NCBI RefSeq assembly: GCF_001672815.1
Contig: NZ_LZKK01000336.1
Span: 1-53,530, forward strand
Reading direction: 5' to 3'
DNA: 53,530 bases
Origin: Mycobacterium sp. E796
GTDB taxonomy: Bacteria; Actinomycetota; Actinomycetes; Mycobacteriales; Mycobacteriaceae
Shown: positions 1-8,576 of the stretch, in pieces
Position numbering within the stretch: the first letter of the stretch is position 1
Layout: the number at the start of each line of letters is the position of its first letter
Program-made: the position numbers and the translations under genes
The notes under the pieces: model-generated
Told to the model about the DNA's origin: nothing
The model's input: the letters and a program-made list of their open reading frames with translations, nothing else
Database searches by the model: none

Positions 1-378
1 CGCCCCTCCACCGCCGCTGACCGGCGCATCGACGACCGAAACCCCATGAGGCTCGGCGCGTTTGGCGAGCTCGCGGCAGGTGTCGGGATGGACCGTGCTG
101 TGCACCGCGACCACGCTGCCCGGTGTCATGGCTTCCAGCAGGCCGTCCTCGCCACCGGTAAGTTCCTCGATGTCGGCGTCGCCGACGACGCACAGGCAGA
201 CGAGATCGCTCGCCGCGGCCAGATCGGCCGGCGTCGGGGCGATCTTGGCCGGGGTATCGGCGAACGGCTCCAGCGACGCGGGCTTGCGCGCCCACAGCGT
301 CGTCGGGTAGCCGCTCTCGATGATCCGGCGCGCCATGGGGCCGCCCTGACTGCCTAATCCGATGAACCCGACCCGCAT
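1..378 (-). CDS. 3-hydroxyisobutyrate dehydrogenase-like NAD(P) oxidoreductase (N-terminal part, cut by window edge)
   Basis: The first 126 codons of a 6-phosphogluconate/beta-hydroxyacid dehydrogenase family protein; the rest lies beyond base 1. The protein opens with MRVGFIGLGSQGGPMARRII, a Rossmann dinucleotide-binding loop (GLGSQG), and the visible part ends in the family substrate-loop motif APVSGG. The family oxidises beta-hydroxyacids with NAD(P). The ATG overlaps the stop codon of the upstream hydrolase by one base (TGATG), so it is the distal gene of the 1-4499 operon and probably translationally coupled. Substrate unknown. A second, complete family member is at 9646-10548. Confidence 0.88.
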   Translation of the reverse strand, partial: MRVGFIGLGSQGGPMARRIIESGYPTTLWARKPASLEPFADTPAKIAPTPADLAAASDLVCLCVVGDADIEELTGGEDGLLEAMTPGSVVAVHSTVHPDTCRELAKRAEPHGVSVVDAPVSGGGGA

Positions 379-1274
379 CAACCGGCCTCCAAATCGGCTT
401 GCGAACCCGCTGACCGCTGACCCGCGCATTCCGCCACGAAGGCAAGGACTTTCGCGTGGTAGTCGGGGGCGGTGTGGCCGAGGCTTATGTTGTGCCCGGC
501 GTCAGATTGACGATGTACGACGAACCGGGGCGCCGCGGAGAACAGCGCACTGATCTGGGTCACCGCCGCGTCATCGGCCTGCCAGACCTTTTCGTGCTCG
601 GCGATGCTGAAGTGCACGGGGACGCGCACGGCGGGCGCCAGCTCCGGGAAGGTCTGTCGCGCCCAATCGGAGACCATTTGGTCTTCGTATGCCGGCGCCG
701 AGGGGGAAACCGTTGCGCCGCCGAGGACCTCGGGCGGATACAGCTCCGCAGGGCTCCACAGCAGGTCGCGCATGCCCGGCGGGCGGCGTTCGCGGGTGGC
801 GGCTTTCAGTATCTCTTTGGCCGCGGGGTGGTAGTGCCGACCGGTGCCCGCCAGTTCGATGCCGAGCAGCTCGGCGCCGCGCGCGTCGGCGGCCATTCGC
901 ATCGTCAGTTCGCAGCCGCCAGAATGGCCCCACACGAATACGCCTGCGCCACGCGGCCGTTCGCCGAGGATGCGCTCCACCGCGCCGTAGGCGAGGTTGA
1001 CGCGCTGCTCGGCGGAGGCCATCGCTTCGGGATACGGCGCGGAGCTGCCGTAGCCGGGCCGATCGAGGGCCACCACGGTGAATCCGGCCTCGGCGCCCGT
1101 GCGCAACAACGAATACGACGGGTGGCCCGGGCAGTCGAAATACAGCGCGGTGGTGCCTCCGCCGTGGATGGCGACGATCACCGCCGTGGGCTCGTCGGCA
1201 TCGCTGGCCTCGGCGACCAGGGCAGACATCGGCACGCCGTCGACGATCACCAGCCGCGGACGGACGCTCGTCAT
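378..1274 (-). CDS. alpha/beta hydrolase
   Basis: A 298-residue protein with an alpha/beta-hydrolase fold. Visible features are an oxyanion region near residue 38 (IHGGGTTALYFD), the nucleophile elbow GHSGG near residue 117, and a late histidine in SDAGHNISLGH that fits the catalytic His. It probably cleaves an ester, thioester or C-C bond of a pathway intermediate. Its ATG overlaps the stop of the upstream OB-fold/thiolase gene (ATGA), and its stop overlaps the next start, so it sits mid-operon. The exact substrate cannot be inferred. Confidence 0.9.
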   Translation of the reverse strand: MTSVRPRLVIVDGVPMSALVAEASDADEPTAVIVAIHGGGTTALYFDCPGHPSYSLLRTGAEAGFTVVALDRPGYGSSAPYPEAMASAEQRVNLAYGAVERILGERPRGAGVFVWGHSGGCELTMRMAADARGAELLGIELAGTGRHYHPAAKEILKAATRERRPPGMRDLLWSPAELYPPEVLGGATVSPSAPAYEDQMVSDWARQTFPELAPAVRVPVHFSIAEHEKVWQADDAAVTQISALFSAAPRFVVHRQSDAGHNISLGHTAPDYHAKVLAFVAECAGQRSAGSQADLEAG

Positions 1275-2932
1275 GTGTCGGCCCGCAGTAAAAGCACGCC
1301 GCTGGGGGTGAGGCCCCCGCTGCTGACCACGCCGACGCGGGCGTCGGCCACCTGCCGGTCACCGGCCTCGCCGCGCAGCTGGCTGACCGCTTCGTGCAGC
1401 AGGCCCATGCCGTGGGTGCGGCCGTGCGAGAGCTGGCCGCCGTGGGTGTTGAGCGGCAATTGCCCGTCGCGGGCGATGTTCTTGCCGCCGTCCAGGAATT
1501 CCTTGGCCTCGCCGATGCCGCAGAATCCCAGCGCCTCGATCCAGGACAGGCAGTTGAAGGAAAACCCGTCGTAGAGTTCGGCGACGTCGACATCGGTGGG
1601 CCGCAACGAGGTGCGGGTCCACACATGCGCTGCCTGGCCCAGTACCTGTGGCTCGTGCGTCAAAGTGCTTTGGTCCCAATCGAGTCGCTCGACGATCTGG
1701 GTTCCGACCGCCTCCACCAGAACGGGCGGCTTGGCCAGGTCGCGGGCCACGTCGACGGCTGAGACGATGACGGCGATCGCGCCGTCACACGGCACGTCGC
1801 AGTCGTACAGCCCGAACGGCGTGGTGATGGGACGCGCGCCCAGGTAATCGTCCATCGTCATCGGCGTGCGGTAGATGGCGGTCGGGTTGAGTTCGGCGTT
1901 GGCGCGCTGGTTCAGCGCGATCCAGCCCAGCGTCTCTTTCGTTGTGCCGTAACGGTGGAAGTGCCGCTGCGCGTTCATCGCCAGCGTGTGGGCGGCCGAG
2001 GTGGCGCCGAATGGCATCTGCCACCCCGACATTCGGCCCATCGAGGGCGCGATTTTGCCCTGCTTCATCAGCTCGCCGTGGGTGGCTTCCCACACCGTCC
2101 GGAAGCACAGCACGTGGCGCGCGAGCCCACCGGCGATCGCCAACATCGCGGCGATCACGGAGCCACCCGGGCCGAACGTTTCCATCGCGCCGTTGTGCCA
2201 CGTCGGCCGGATGCCCAATGCGGCCTCCAGGGCGGTGGTGCCCCCCTCGCCCATTCCCGCGACGTTGAGAGCGCCGGGGTAGGTGGACAGGCCGTCGATA
2301 TCGGCGAATGTCAGCCCGGCGTCGGCGATCGCCGCCTCGCAGGCCTGAACGGTGAGCGACAGCGGCAGCTGCATCAAGCGGCGGCCGATCGGCGACATGC
2401 CGATGCCGGTGAGCGCGACCTTGTCTTCGAACTTCTCCTGGGTGAGCATGGGGCGCACGTGCTCGCCGAAGCGCTCGGGCGCGATCTCGTCGGACGGCAG
2501 GGCTGCGGGTTCGGCGTCGGGAATCGGCCGGAACAGCGGAAACCACACGTCCTCGACCTGCTCGAAAACCACCTCCACCTGTTGGCCGAGCTCGAGCCGA
2601 TCCGGTTCGCACTCAACGATGTTGGTGGTCAGCCGCACGCGCTGATCCTCGGCGATCGCCACCTGGGCGACGACGTACGGCGCCGGCAGCCCCGGCAGGC
2701 TGAACCGCTCGTTGACGGTGAACCCGGCGAGCGTCGCCCGGCCGGAGAGGGCCCGCACGGCCATATTCCGGGATCGGCAGTACCGGCACACCGGCGCCGG
2801 CGGATGGATCAGCGCGTCGCAGCTCTGGCATTCCTGCAGCCGCAGCGTGCCGTCGGCGCCCGAACTCCAAAAGAACTCGTTGTCCTGCGTGATCAGGGGC
2901 AGCGGGCGTCCGGTCAACGCGTGAAACCCCAT
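1271..2932 (-). CDS. fused OB-fold/zinc-ribbon (DUF35) and thiolase-like (lipid-transfer type) protein
   Basis: A 553-residue two-domain protein. Residues about 30-50 hold a zinc-ribbon with CxxC pairs (CQSCDAL and CRYC), followed by an OB-fold to about residue 130; this is the DUF35/ChsH2-like module. Residues about 170-553 form a thiolase-superfamily domain resembling Ltp2 non-thiolytic enzymes. The usual nucleophile segment (xGSCGSG) reads METFGPGG, so the cysteine is replaced by Phe. In steroid side-chain degradation a DUF35 domain and an Ltp2 aldolase act as separate chains; here they are fused. A retro-aldol role on a hydroxyacyl-CoA is plausible but inferred. Overlaps the ferredoxin gene by 19 bases. 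Confidence 0.88.
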   Translation of the reverse strand: MGFHALTGRPLPLITQDNEFFWSSGADGTLRLQECQSCDALIHPPAPVCRYCRSRNMAVRALSGRATLAGFTVNERFSLPGLPAPYVVAQVAIAEDQRVRLTTNIVECEPDRLELGQQVEVVFEQVEDVWFPLFRPIPDAEPAALPSDEIAPERFGEHVRPMLTQEKFEDKVALTGIGMSPIGRRLMQLPLSLTVQACEAAIADAGLTFADIDGLSTYPGALNVAGMGEGGTTALEAALGIRPTWHNGAMETFGPGGSVIAAMLAIAGGLARHVLCFRTVWEATHGELMKQGKIAPSMGRMSGWQMPFGATSAAHTLAMNAQRHFHRYGTTKETLGWIALNQRANAELNPTAIYRTPMTMDDYLGARPITTPFGLYDCDVPCDGAIAVIVSAVDVARDLAKPPVLVEAVGTQIVERLDWDQSTLTHEPQVLGQAAHVWTRTSLRPTDVDVAELYDGFSFNCLSWIEALGFCGIGEAKEFLDGGKNIARDGQLPLNTHGGQLSHGRTHGMGLLHEAVSQLRGEAGDRQVADARVGVVSSGGLTPSGVLLLRADT

Positions 2933-3222
2933 TCGGCCTCGTTCGCCTCGATGTTGACGTGCGCGGCTGGGTCGTCGTCGGTGCTCGGCGGCGGCGGCAC
3001 GTCGTCCGGTCGGCGTTCGTCCATTTCCATGATGGCGTGCACCGGGCAGTCCATCAGCGCACGCATGACCGCGTCACGGTCGGCCTCGGGCACGGTGCCG
3101 TCGCCGATCAGGCACGCGTATCCCCAGTCATCGAGCGAGAAGTACGCGGGCGCGTGCCTGGCGCAGATCCCGAAGCCGTCGCAGAGGGTGCGGTCCAGGT
3201 GGATTCTCATGCCCTCGCTCAC
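2914..3222 (-). CDS. 3Fe-4S type ferredoxin
   Basis: A 102-residue small ferredoxin with a C-terminal tail rich in Asp, Pro and Glu. The cluster ligands are Cys14 and Cys20 (CDGFGIC) and Cys59 followed by Pro; the second-position Cys of a 4Fe-4S ferredoxin is absent, which fits a single 3Fe-4S cluster as in P450-partner ferredoxins. Met1 overlaps the stop of the NuoF-like gene (ATGA); Met5 is an alternative start. As the neighbour of an NADH-type flavoprotein it probably accepts electrons from it and passes them to a P450 or other oxygenase. The nearest P450 genes are at 15061 and 39359. Confidence 0.92.
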   Translation of the reverse strand: MSEGMRIHLDRTLCDGFGICARHAPAYFSLDDWGYACLIGDGTVPEADRDAVMRALMDCPVHAIMEMDERRPDDVPPPPSTDDDPAAHVNIEANEAEWGFTR

Positions 3223-4499
3223 GCGTAGACCACCGCCTCCACCTCGTAGGGTCGCCCAGCGCTAAACGCGTTGGCGCGGCACGGTTCACATGACTTGTCG
3301 AGATGCTGGGCCACCGCTTGCGGGAACTGGTCGAGCATTCTGGCGGCCACGTTGGTTGCGGCGTCCAGCGTGGCGCAGGCTCCGCGCCCCCGCAGCGTCA
3401 CCGACCAGTGGCGCAGCCGGTCGAGGTCCTCGGGGGTGGCGGCGCCGTCGCGGAGCGCCCCGGCGGCGGCGGCCATCGCGGCGGTGCCGTTGAAGCACGA
3501 ACCGCATTGGCCCGCGTTCTCGCGATCGAAGTAGGCCAGTACCGAGGCGGCGACCGCCACCGGGCAGTCGTCGGCGATCACCGCGATCGCACCGCAGCCC
3601 AGTCCGCTGCCGAGGTCACGGAACGTCTGGTGGTCCAGCGTGGCGTCCAGCACGCTGCGATTGAGCAGCCCGGCGAAGTAGCCACCCAGCAGCGCGCCTT
3701 GGACGCGATCCGACGAAACACCGTGCAGGGCAAGCAGATCGGCGAACGGCAGGCCGTGCGGGACCTCATAGAGCCCCGGCGGCCGGCCGCCACCGGTCAA
3801 GGTCACCAGGAAGGTGCCGGGCGAGGACGGCGTGCCCAGCGAGCGGAACTCCGCCGCGCCGTGCCGCTGCAGGTAGGGCAGGTTGGCCAGGGTCTCCACG
3901 TTGCTCACCAGGGTGGGCAGCCCACCGACTCCCTTCTGAAACGGCCGCGGCGGCTTGTCCGTTGGCTTGACCGGTCCGCCGTTGATCGCGCGGGTGACCG
4001 CGGTCTCCTCGCCGGCGATGTACCCCGGGGCGACGTTGACCACCTCGATCGCGACGTCGCCGGGCGGGTACTCGGCGAGCGCGGCCTGGACACTGCGGGC
4101 CGATTCCGCGTCGGACAGGTAGACGTAGGCGCGGTCGGCGGCCACCATCGCCGCGGCCAGCCGCAGTCCGTCGAGGACCAGGTGCGGCCGGTGCCGGAGC
4201 AGCCATCGATCCTTGATCGACGCGGGTTCGCCCTCCTCGCCGTTGGCGACGACGACCGAGCCACCCGCCGCGCGCCCGTTGTCCCGCACGGCGCGCAGCT
4301 TCACCGCCATCGGAAAGGCCGCGCCGCCCCGGCCCTGCAGGCCGCTGCGTTCGACTTCGCCGAGCAGTTCGTCGGGGTCGGTGAGCGGACGATAGCCGCC
4401 GAGTTCGAGGTACGCCGCGCGGTTTTCGCCCGCGTGGCCCGGTCGATCACCCAGCAGCCGCGACGGACACCCGGGCCAGGTGGTGACGGTGATATCCAT
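3219..4499 (-). CDS. NuoF-like NADH-binding flavoprotein (51 kDa subunit family)
   Basis: A 426-residue stand-alone relative of the complex I 51-kDa subunit. It has the FMN/NADH loop GRGGAAFP (about residues 56-63), a conserved GEEGEP and a later SLBB-like stretch. The C-terminal iron-sulfur region reads QCGSCFNG and later GRGACAT: the normal CxxCxxC has only two Cys plus one distal Cys. There are no nuoE/nuoG genes nearby, so this is not complex I. It is probably an NADH-dependent reductase for the overlapping ferredoxin gene (inference). First gene of the minus-strand operon; start codons of this gene and the divergent 4531 gene are only 31 bases apart. Confidence 0.88.
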   Translation of the reverse strand: MDITVTTWPGCPSRLLGDRPGHAGENRAAYLELGGYRPLTDPDELLGEVERSGLQGRGGAAFPMAVKLRAVRDNGRAAGGSVVVANGEEGEPASIKDRWLLRHRPHLVLDGLRLAAAMVAADRAYVYLSDAESARSVQAALAEYPPGDVAIEVVNVAPGYIAGEETAVTRAINGGPVKPTDKPPRPFQKGVGGLPTLVSNVETLANLPYLQRHGAAEFRSLGTPSSPGTFLVTLTGGGRPPGLYEVPHGLPFADLLALHGVSSDRVQGALLGGYFAGLLNRSVLDATLDHQTFRDLGSGLGCGAIAVIADDCPVAVAASVLAYFDRENAGQCGSCFNGTAAMAAAAGALRDGAATPEDLDRLRHWSVTLRGRGACATLDAATNVAARMLDQFPQAVAQHLDKSCEPCRANAFSAGRPYEVEAVVYA

Positions 4500-4530
4500 C
4501 GCCTAGCTCCCCATCGTTAGTCTGGCGCAC

Positions 4531-5004
4531 ATGCGAACCGCGGTAGTGCGCGTCAACGTGGATCCTTCCGGCGTCCTCACGGCCGAACAGCTAGGACACG
4601 GCATGACCGCACTCCTCGGGCTTGCCGGCGAGCTGGGCCTGGAAGTCGTCGAGAACAACCTGGCGGCCATGCCGGCCGGCCGCCGCGAGGTGGAGGTGCT
4701 GATCGCCGGCGACGACGCCGACGCCGTCAAGCGCGTCGGAGTCGAGTTGTGCGCCAAAGCATTTGGCGGCGCGCCGGTGGCCGGCGTGGTGACGTTCATC
4801 AGCCGTGGAACCGACGACGACGCGCACGGCGTGCTGTCCGGTTTCGGGCTCACCGGCGAGATCGTCCGGACGCCCGGCGACGACGGTTTCGACATCGTTC
4901 ACGTGACCCTGCGCGAAGCCGACCTGGATCGCGTTCCGGAAAGCCGGATTCACACCGCCCTCGAGGCGTCGCTCAACTGCGAGGTTCGCATTCGCACCGT
5001 GTGA
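4531..5004 (+). CDS. conserved hypothetical protein
   Basis: A 157-residue acidic protein with no signal peptide or membrane segment that I can see. It is Val/Asp/Glu rich and starts MRTAVVRVNVDPSGVLT. I do not recognise a family. It is transcribed divergently from the NuoF-like operon and converges on the hydrolase ending at 5010. The codon pattern (strong G/C at third positions) supports real coding, and no strong Shine-Dalgarno precedes the ATG. Its location between two catabolic operons suggests an accessory role, but no function can be assigned. Confidence 0.75.
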   Translation: MRTAVVRVNVDPSGVLTAEQLGHGMTALLGLAGELGLEVVENNLAAMPAGRREVEVLIAGDDADAVKRVGVELCAKAFGGAPVAGVVTFISRGTDDDAHGVLSGFGLTGEIVRTPGDDGFDIVHVTLREADLDRVPESRIHTALEASLNCEVRIRTV

Positions 5005-5009
5005 ACGCA

Positions 5010-5891
5010 TCAGGAGCCTAAGAATTCGAGGATCGCCGGGGCGGCCTGCACCCACGTGTCGAACATGTTGAAGTGCTTCACCCTTCCCGCCGCGCGGTCT
5101 TCGGACGCCCGCTCCCAGGCGTCCTCCGGCCAGGGCGGGTCGATCAGCTTGGAACCCTTGATCAGGCAGCTGACCTCCAGCGACGTCCGCTTCGGGTGAT
5201 CCATGTCGTTCTCGCCGCCGCGGATGATCAAGGTGGGAACCTTGATGCGGTCGAACATTTCGTCCTCGACGCCCGGAATCGTCTGTCCGGGTTTGGAAAC
5301 GAATGCGTTGAGCCAGCGCAGCATCACCTTGAGAAACTCGTCGGGGTCGAAGTCGAGGAACCGCTGCTTGTTGGCGGGGTTCTGCTCGATTCGCTCGCGC
5401 CATTCCTGCACCTTCATCACGCCGTCCATTCCGGTGCCGCGCACCGCGAGAATGCTCGGGATGATGTAGAAGGAGCCCAGCACGAAGGTGCCGTAGATGC
5501 CGCCGACGATGTTCCACACCACGAGTTTGGTGACCATCTCGGGGTAGAGCATCGTCGTCAGCATGGAATCCCTTGCGCCGCCGGAGCCGCCGGCGAGGAT
5601 GCAGCGCTCGAAGCCAAGACCCGTCACCAGTTTGTGCAGGGTCTCGGCCCGCATGTGCGACTCGCTTTGGCCGTAGAACTGCACATCCGAGGCCCCGCAG
5701 TTGGGTCGGTCCCACAGCAGCACCCGATAGCCGCCGGCGGCCAACGCATCGGCCAGCGGGCGCAGGCCCTCGATCTCCTTACTGAAGCGGCCACCCGGCG
5801 TCAGGGCGATGAGGTCGCCTGTGTCACCGAGGATTTCATAGACAACGTTTCCGCCATTCACCTCGAATGTCGACACAGATGCTCCCGTCAC
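5010..5891 (-). CDS. alpha/beta hydrolase
   Basis: A 293-residue alpha/beta hydrolase. The GTG at 5891 is chosen because it overlaps the Rieske stop codon (GTGA) and gives MTGASVSTFEVNG; the frame is open further upstream but that would run deep into the Rieske gene. The nucleophile elbow is GGSGGA, preceded by the core strand CILAGG; an early loop carries DRPNCGASD, typical of meta-cleavage and epoxide-hydrolase-like members. It probably hydrolyses a ring-cleavage or ester intermediate made by neighbouring enzymes. Last gene of the 5010-8576 operon. Confidence 0.87.
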   Translation of the reverse strand: MTGASVSTFEVNGGNVVYEILGDTGDLIALTPGGRFSKEIEGLRPLADALAAGGYRVLLWDRPNCGASDVQFYGQSESHMRAETLHKLVTGLGFERCILAGGSGGARDSMLTTMLYPEMVTKLVVWNIVGGIYGTFVLGSFYIIPSILAVRGTGMDGVMKVQEWRERIEQNPANKQRFLDFDPDEFLKVMLRWLNAFVSKPGQTIPGVEDEMFDRIKVPTLIIRGGENDMDHPKRTSLEVSCLIKGSKLIDPPWPEDAWERASEDRAAGRVKHFNMFDTWVQAAPAILEFLGS

Positions 5892-6301
5892 GCCATTACC
5901 AGAACGTCGTTGCCGACGACTCGCACCGGGTAGGTGCGGATGCTCCACTCCGGCTTGACCGCGGTCGTGCCGGTCGCGAGCTCGAAACCCCATTGATGCC
6001 AGGGGCAGTAGATGAACTCCAGGTCGCGCACCATGACCGAGTCGCCGGCGGCGGTCTCGTCGACGATCGTGCGTCCGCGGGCGCGCCCCGAGCACAGCGG
6101 ACCGCCCTGGTGTGGGCAGTAATTCGCGATGGCGTAGAAGGCGCCGTTGACGTTGTAGACGCCGACGCCGTGGCGCCCGATGGGCACCAATTTGTGGGTG
6201 CCGGGCGGGATTTCGTCCACGGTCGCCACGACGTGTTCGCGGCCCTGAGCGAGGCGGGGCTGGGGCGGCCTGGTGGTTGCCCCTTCTTGTTCAGACGCCA
6301 A
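5888..6301 (-). CDS. Rieske [2Fe-2S] ferredoxin-like protein
   Basis: A 137-residue single-domain Rieske protein. The ligands are Cys62 and His64 (CPHQGGPLC) and Cys99 and His102 (CPWHQWGF). It has no catalytic mononuclear-iron domain, so it is an electron carrier or small subunit rather than a complete oxygenase. The TTG start at 6301 lies one base after the amidohydrolase stop, and the stop overlaps the next hydrolase start. It may supply electrons to an oxygenase encoded elsewhere in the region. No dedicated Rieske reductase is adjacent. Confidence 0.93.
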   Translation of the reverse strand: MASEQEGATTRPPQPRLAQGREHVVATVDEIPPGTHKLVPIGRHGVGVYNVNGAFYAIANYCPHQGGPLCSGRARGRTIVDETAAGDSVMVRDLEFIYCPWHQWGFELATGTTAVKPEWSIRTYPVRVVGNDVLVMA

Positions 6302-6302
6302 C

Positions 6303-7448
6303 TCAGAACACCCGGGTCTGACCCTCGAGGACCGGCACGGTCTCCGGGAGGTGGTAGGTCGCGATCCCGTTCTTGTACATCACCGCGTCCCGGGCCGCCT
6401 TCGGAAGGTGCTTGACCAACCAGCGCGGGTCGTCGAACGTCCAGTGCGGGTAGTCGGAGGAGAACAGCAGGATCTTGTCGCACTCCATCCACTCCAGGGC
6501 GCGGGTCAACTCGGTCTTGTCTTCCGGATAGTCCAGCGGCTGGGTGGTGAACTTGATGTGTTCCTTGACGTAGTCCGATGGCTTGCGCTTGATCTCGACC
6601 CGCGACTTGCGCGCTTCGTAGAGCGCGTCCATCCGCCACATCAGGGGCAGGATCCAGGTGAACGCGTGCTCGACGAACACGATGCGCAGCGTGGGGAACC
6701 GGTCGAAGACGCCGTCGAAGATCAGGCTCATGACCTGGTTGGCGGCCAGCAGCGAGTAGGTCACCATGAAATCGTGGTTGTAGCTGGGCAGCCCCACCGG
6801 CGGCGTCGGCAGCATCTCGTAGTTGCTGCGCGACAGGTGGCAGCTCACCGTGATGTCGTGCTTGGTGGCGGCCTCCCAGATGGGGTTGTACTTCGGGTGG
6901 CCCCATGACGGGCGCGGCTCGGCCTTGATCAGGATCTGCGCCATGTACGGGTGGCCGGCCCACGTCTCGATCTCGCGCGCCGCCCCCTCAGGGTCCTCGA
7001 TGGCCGCGCAGATCGAACCGCGCCAGCGCTCGTGCCAGTTGTTGTGGCTGTCGAGCCAGTGGTTCGCCTGCCAGTGGTTGAGGGCGGTCGAGAACGCCTG
7101 GTGCGCCTCGGCCAACCGCGGTGTGCGCCCGCCGGGCTCCAGGATCGCGATGTCGGAGCCCGCTTGCATGATCAGTTGCCGGAAGGCCATGTCCGGGTCG
7201 CTGCAGGCGAACTCGCCGTCGGGGGGGAAGGTGTCGGCGCGCATCGCGAAGGTGTGCGCGTAGTCGGGAGCGTCGTAGTAGATCAGCTCGCCGACCTTGT
7301 GGTCCAGGAAGAACTTGCTGCGCCACGGCTCCGGGATGTACTGGGTGAGCTCGCCGCGGCGGGGCACCGGGTGGATGTCGGAGTCGACGCACCGGACGGC
7401 TATGCGCTCGGCGGCGGGAACCCGTTCGTGTATGTGAGTCAGCGTCAT
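6303..7448 (-). CDS. amidohydrolase (PF04909-type TIM-barrel metal-dependent hydrolase)
   Basis: A 381-residue protein of the ACMSD-like amidohydrolase-2 family. It has the N-terminal metal motif VDSDIHPVP and the C-terminal motif SSDYPHW, both normally metal/catalytic positions. Family members hydrolyse or decarboxylate ring-derived acids. A good ribosome-binding site (GAGGAGA) precedes the ATG at 7448. It lies 36 bases after a second amidohydrolase gene and one base before the Rieske gene, all in one minus-strand operon. Substrate not identifiable. Confidence 0.9.
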   Translation of the reverse strand: MTLTHIHERVPAAERIAVRCVDSDIHPVPRRGELTQYIPEPWRSKFFLDHKVGELIYYDAPDYAHTFAMRADTFPPDGEFACSDPDMAFRQLIMQAGSDIAILEPGGRTPRLAEAHQAFSTALNHWQANHWLDSHNNWHERWRGSICAAIEDPEGAAREIETWAGHPYMAQILIKAEPRPSWGHPKYNPIWEAATKHDITVSCHLSRSNYEMLPTPPVGLPSYNHDFMVTYSLLAANQVMSLIFDGVFDRFPTLRIVFVEHAFTWILPLMWRMDALYEARKSRVEIKRKPSDYVKEHIKFTTQPLDYPEDKTELTRALEWMECDKILLFSSDYPHWTFDDPRWLVKHLPKAARDAVMYKNGIATYHLPETVPVLEGQTRVF

Positions 7449-7484
7449 CTCTGTCTCCTCGATCTCCCTTGTCCTATTCTGCGA

Positions 7485-8576
7485 CTAGCCCGCTGCCAGG
7501 TCGACCGAAATGTCGATCCCGTACAAGTTGGCCGCGTTGCGCCAGCACAGCTTGTCGCGCTGTTCGGCGGACAGTGATGCCGGCACCCGGCCGACGTGGT
7601 TGCTCTGCCAGTGCGGGTAGCTGGAGCCGAACATCACCATGTCTTCCTTGCCGGTGAAGGCGAACCACTCGCCGGCGAAGTCGGCGTCGGGCGGACCGTC
7701 GAGGCTGCCCTGCACGAAATACACGTGGCCGGGGAGGTAGTCGCTGGGGATCCGCGGCGCCCAGGGTGTCTGTTCCAGGTGGGGCCGGCCGAACGTGTCC
7801 ATCCGCCAGATGAACGGCGTGAGGAAGTCCGCGGCGCCGTCGGCCCAGACGAACTTCAGGTTCGAGAAGCGCTCGAACACACCCTCGGCGATCATGTTCA
7901 TCAGGTGATACAGGTAGTTCAGCGCCATGAAGCTGACGTACTGCTCGTAGGTCAGGGTGTGCCCGGACGGCGTGGGGGGAAAGCCGATGCCCTCGCCCGT
8001 TTCGATGTGCACGGCGACCGGCAGCCCCGCGTCGGCGGCGGCCTCCCATAGCGGCCAGAACTGGGGCTTGCCGTACAGCTCGCGAGATTGCAGCGGGACG
8101 CCGATCTGGACGATGCGGGGGTGGGCGCGCCATTTCTCGATTTCGCGCACGGCGCCTGCGATGTCGTCGGGGTTGACCCGGATGGTGCCGCGGAAACGCT
8201 CGCCGAACTCGGCGGAGTCCAGCCAGCGCGACACCATCATCTCGTTGTGGGCGGCGTGCAGCGCGGTGCCCAGGTGACGGTCGGGCATGATGCCGCGCCC
8301 CATCGGATGAAGGATCGCCACGTCGACGCCGCGCTTCGAAAACAGTTCGTTGCCAACGAATTCCGGATCCGAACCCGGATACTGGCGGTCCGGTCCCTCG
8401 GTGTTCGGCGCGTATTCGCCGCCCGGCGCGCCGTACCAGTCCATCTCGTAGTCGGGGAAGCCACGGCTCTTGAACGGCTCGCGCAGGAAGGAGCGCAGGT
8501 CCTTATTGGACGAAAAAAAGACGTGCACGCTCGCGTCGATCAGCGGGGTGCGGGTTCCGTCAGCGTGTTCGATCAC
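7485..8576 (-). CDS. amidohydrolase family protein with a substituted metal-site Asp
   Basis: About 363 residues, PF04909-like. I place the start at the GTG at 8576 (VIEHADGTRTPLIDASVHVFF), preceded by GAGGGA; the frame stays open to 8660, but that extension covers the likely promoter. The N-terminal motif is IDASVHVF. The C-terminal motif reads GSSYPHW instead of SDYPHW, so the conserved Asp is Ser here. This predicts altered or lost metal chemistry, perhaps a regulatory or partner subunit for the amidohydrolase next door. First gene of the operon ending at 5010. Confidence 0.85.
   Translation of the reverse strand: MIEHADGTRTPLIDASVHVFFSSNKDLRSFLREPFKSRGFPDYEMDWYGAPGGEYAPNTEGPDRQYPGSDPEFVGNELFSKRGVDVAILHPMGRGIMPDRHLGTALHAAHNEMMVSRWLDSAEFGERFRGTIRVNPDDIAGAVREIEKWRAHPRIVQIGVPLQSRELYGKPQFWPLWEAAADAGLPVAVHIETGEGIGFPPTPSGHTLTYEQYVSFMALNYLYHLMNMIAEGVFERFSNLKFVWADGAADFLTPFIWRMDTFGRPHLEQTPWAPRIPSDYLPGHVYFVQGSLDGPPDADFAGEWFAFTGKEDMVMFGSSYPHWQSNHVGRVPASLSAEQRDKLCWRNAANLYGIDISVDLAAG

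Noticed and set aside
456..1574. Long open frame on the plus strand opposite the hydrolase and thiolase-like genes
   Set aside because: High-GC antisense shadow; no recognisable protein, and the minus strand encodes clear families.
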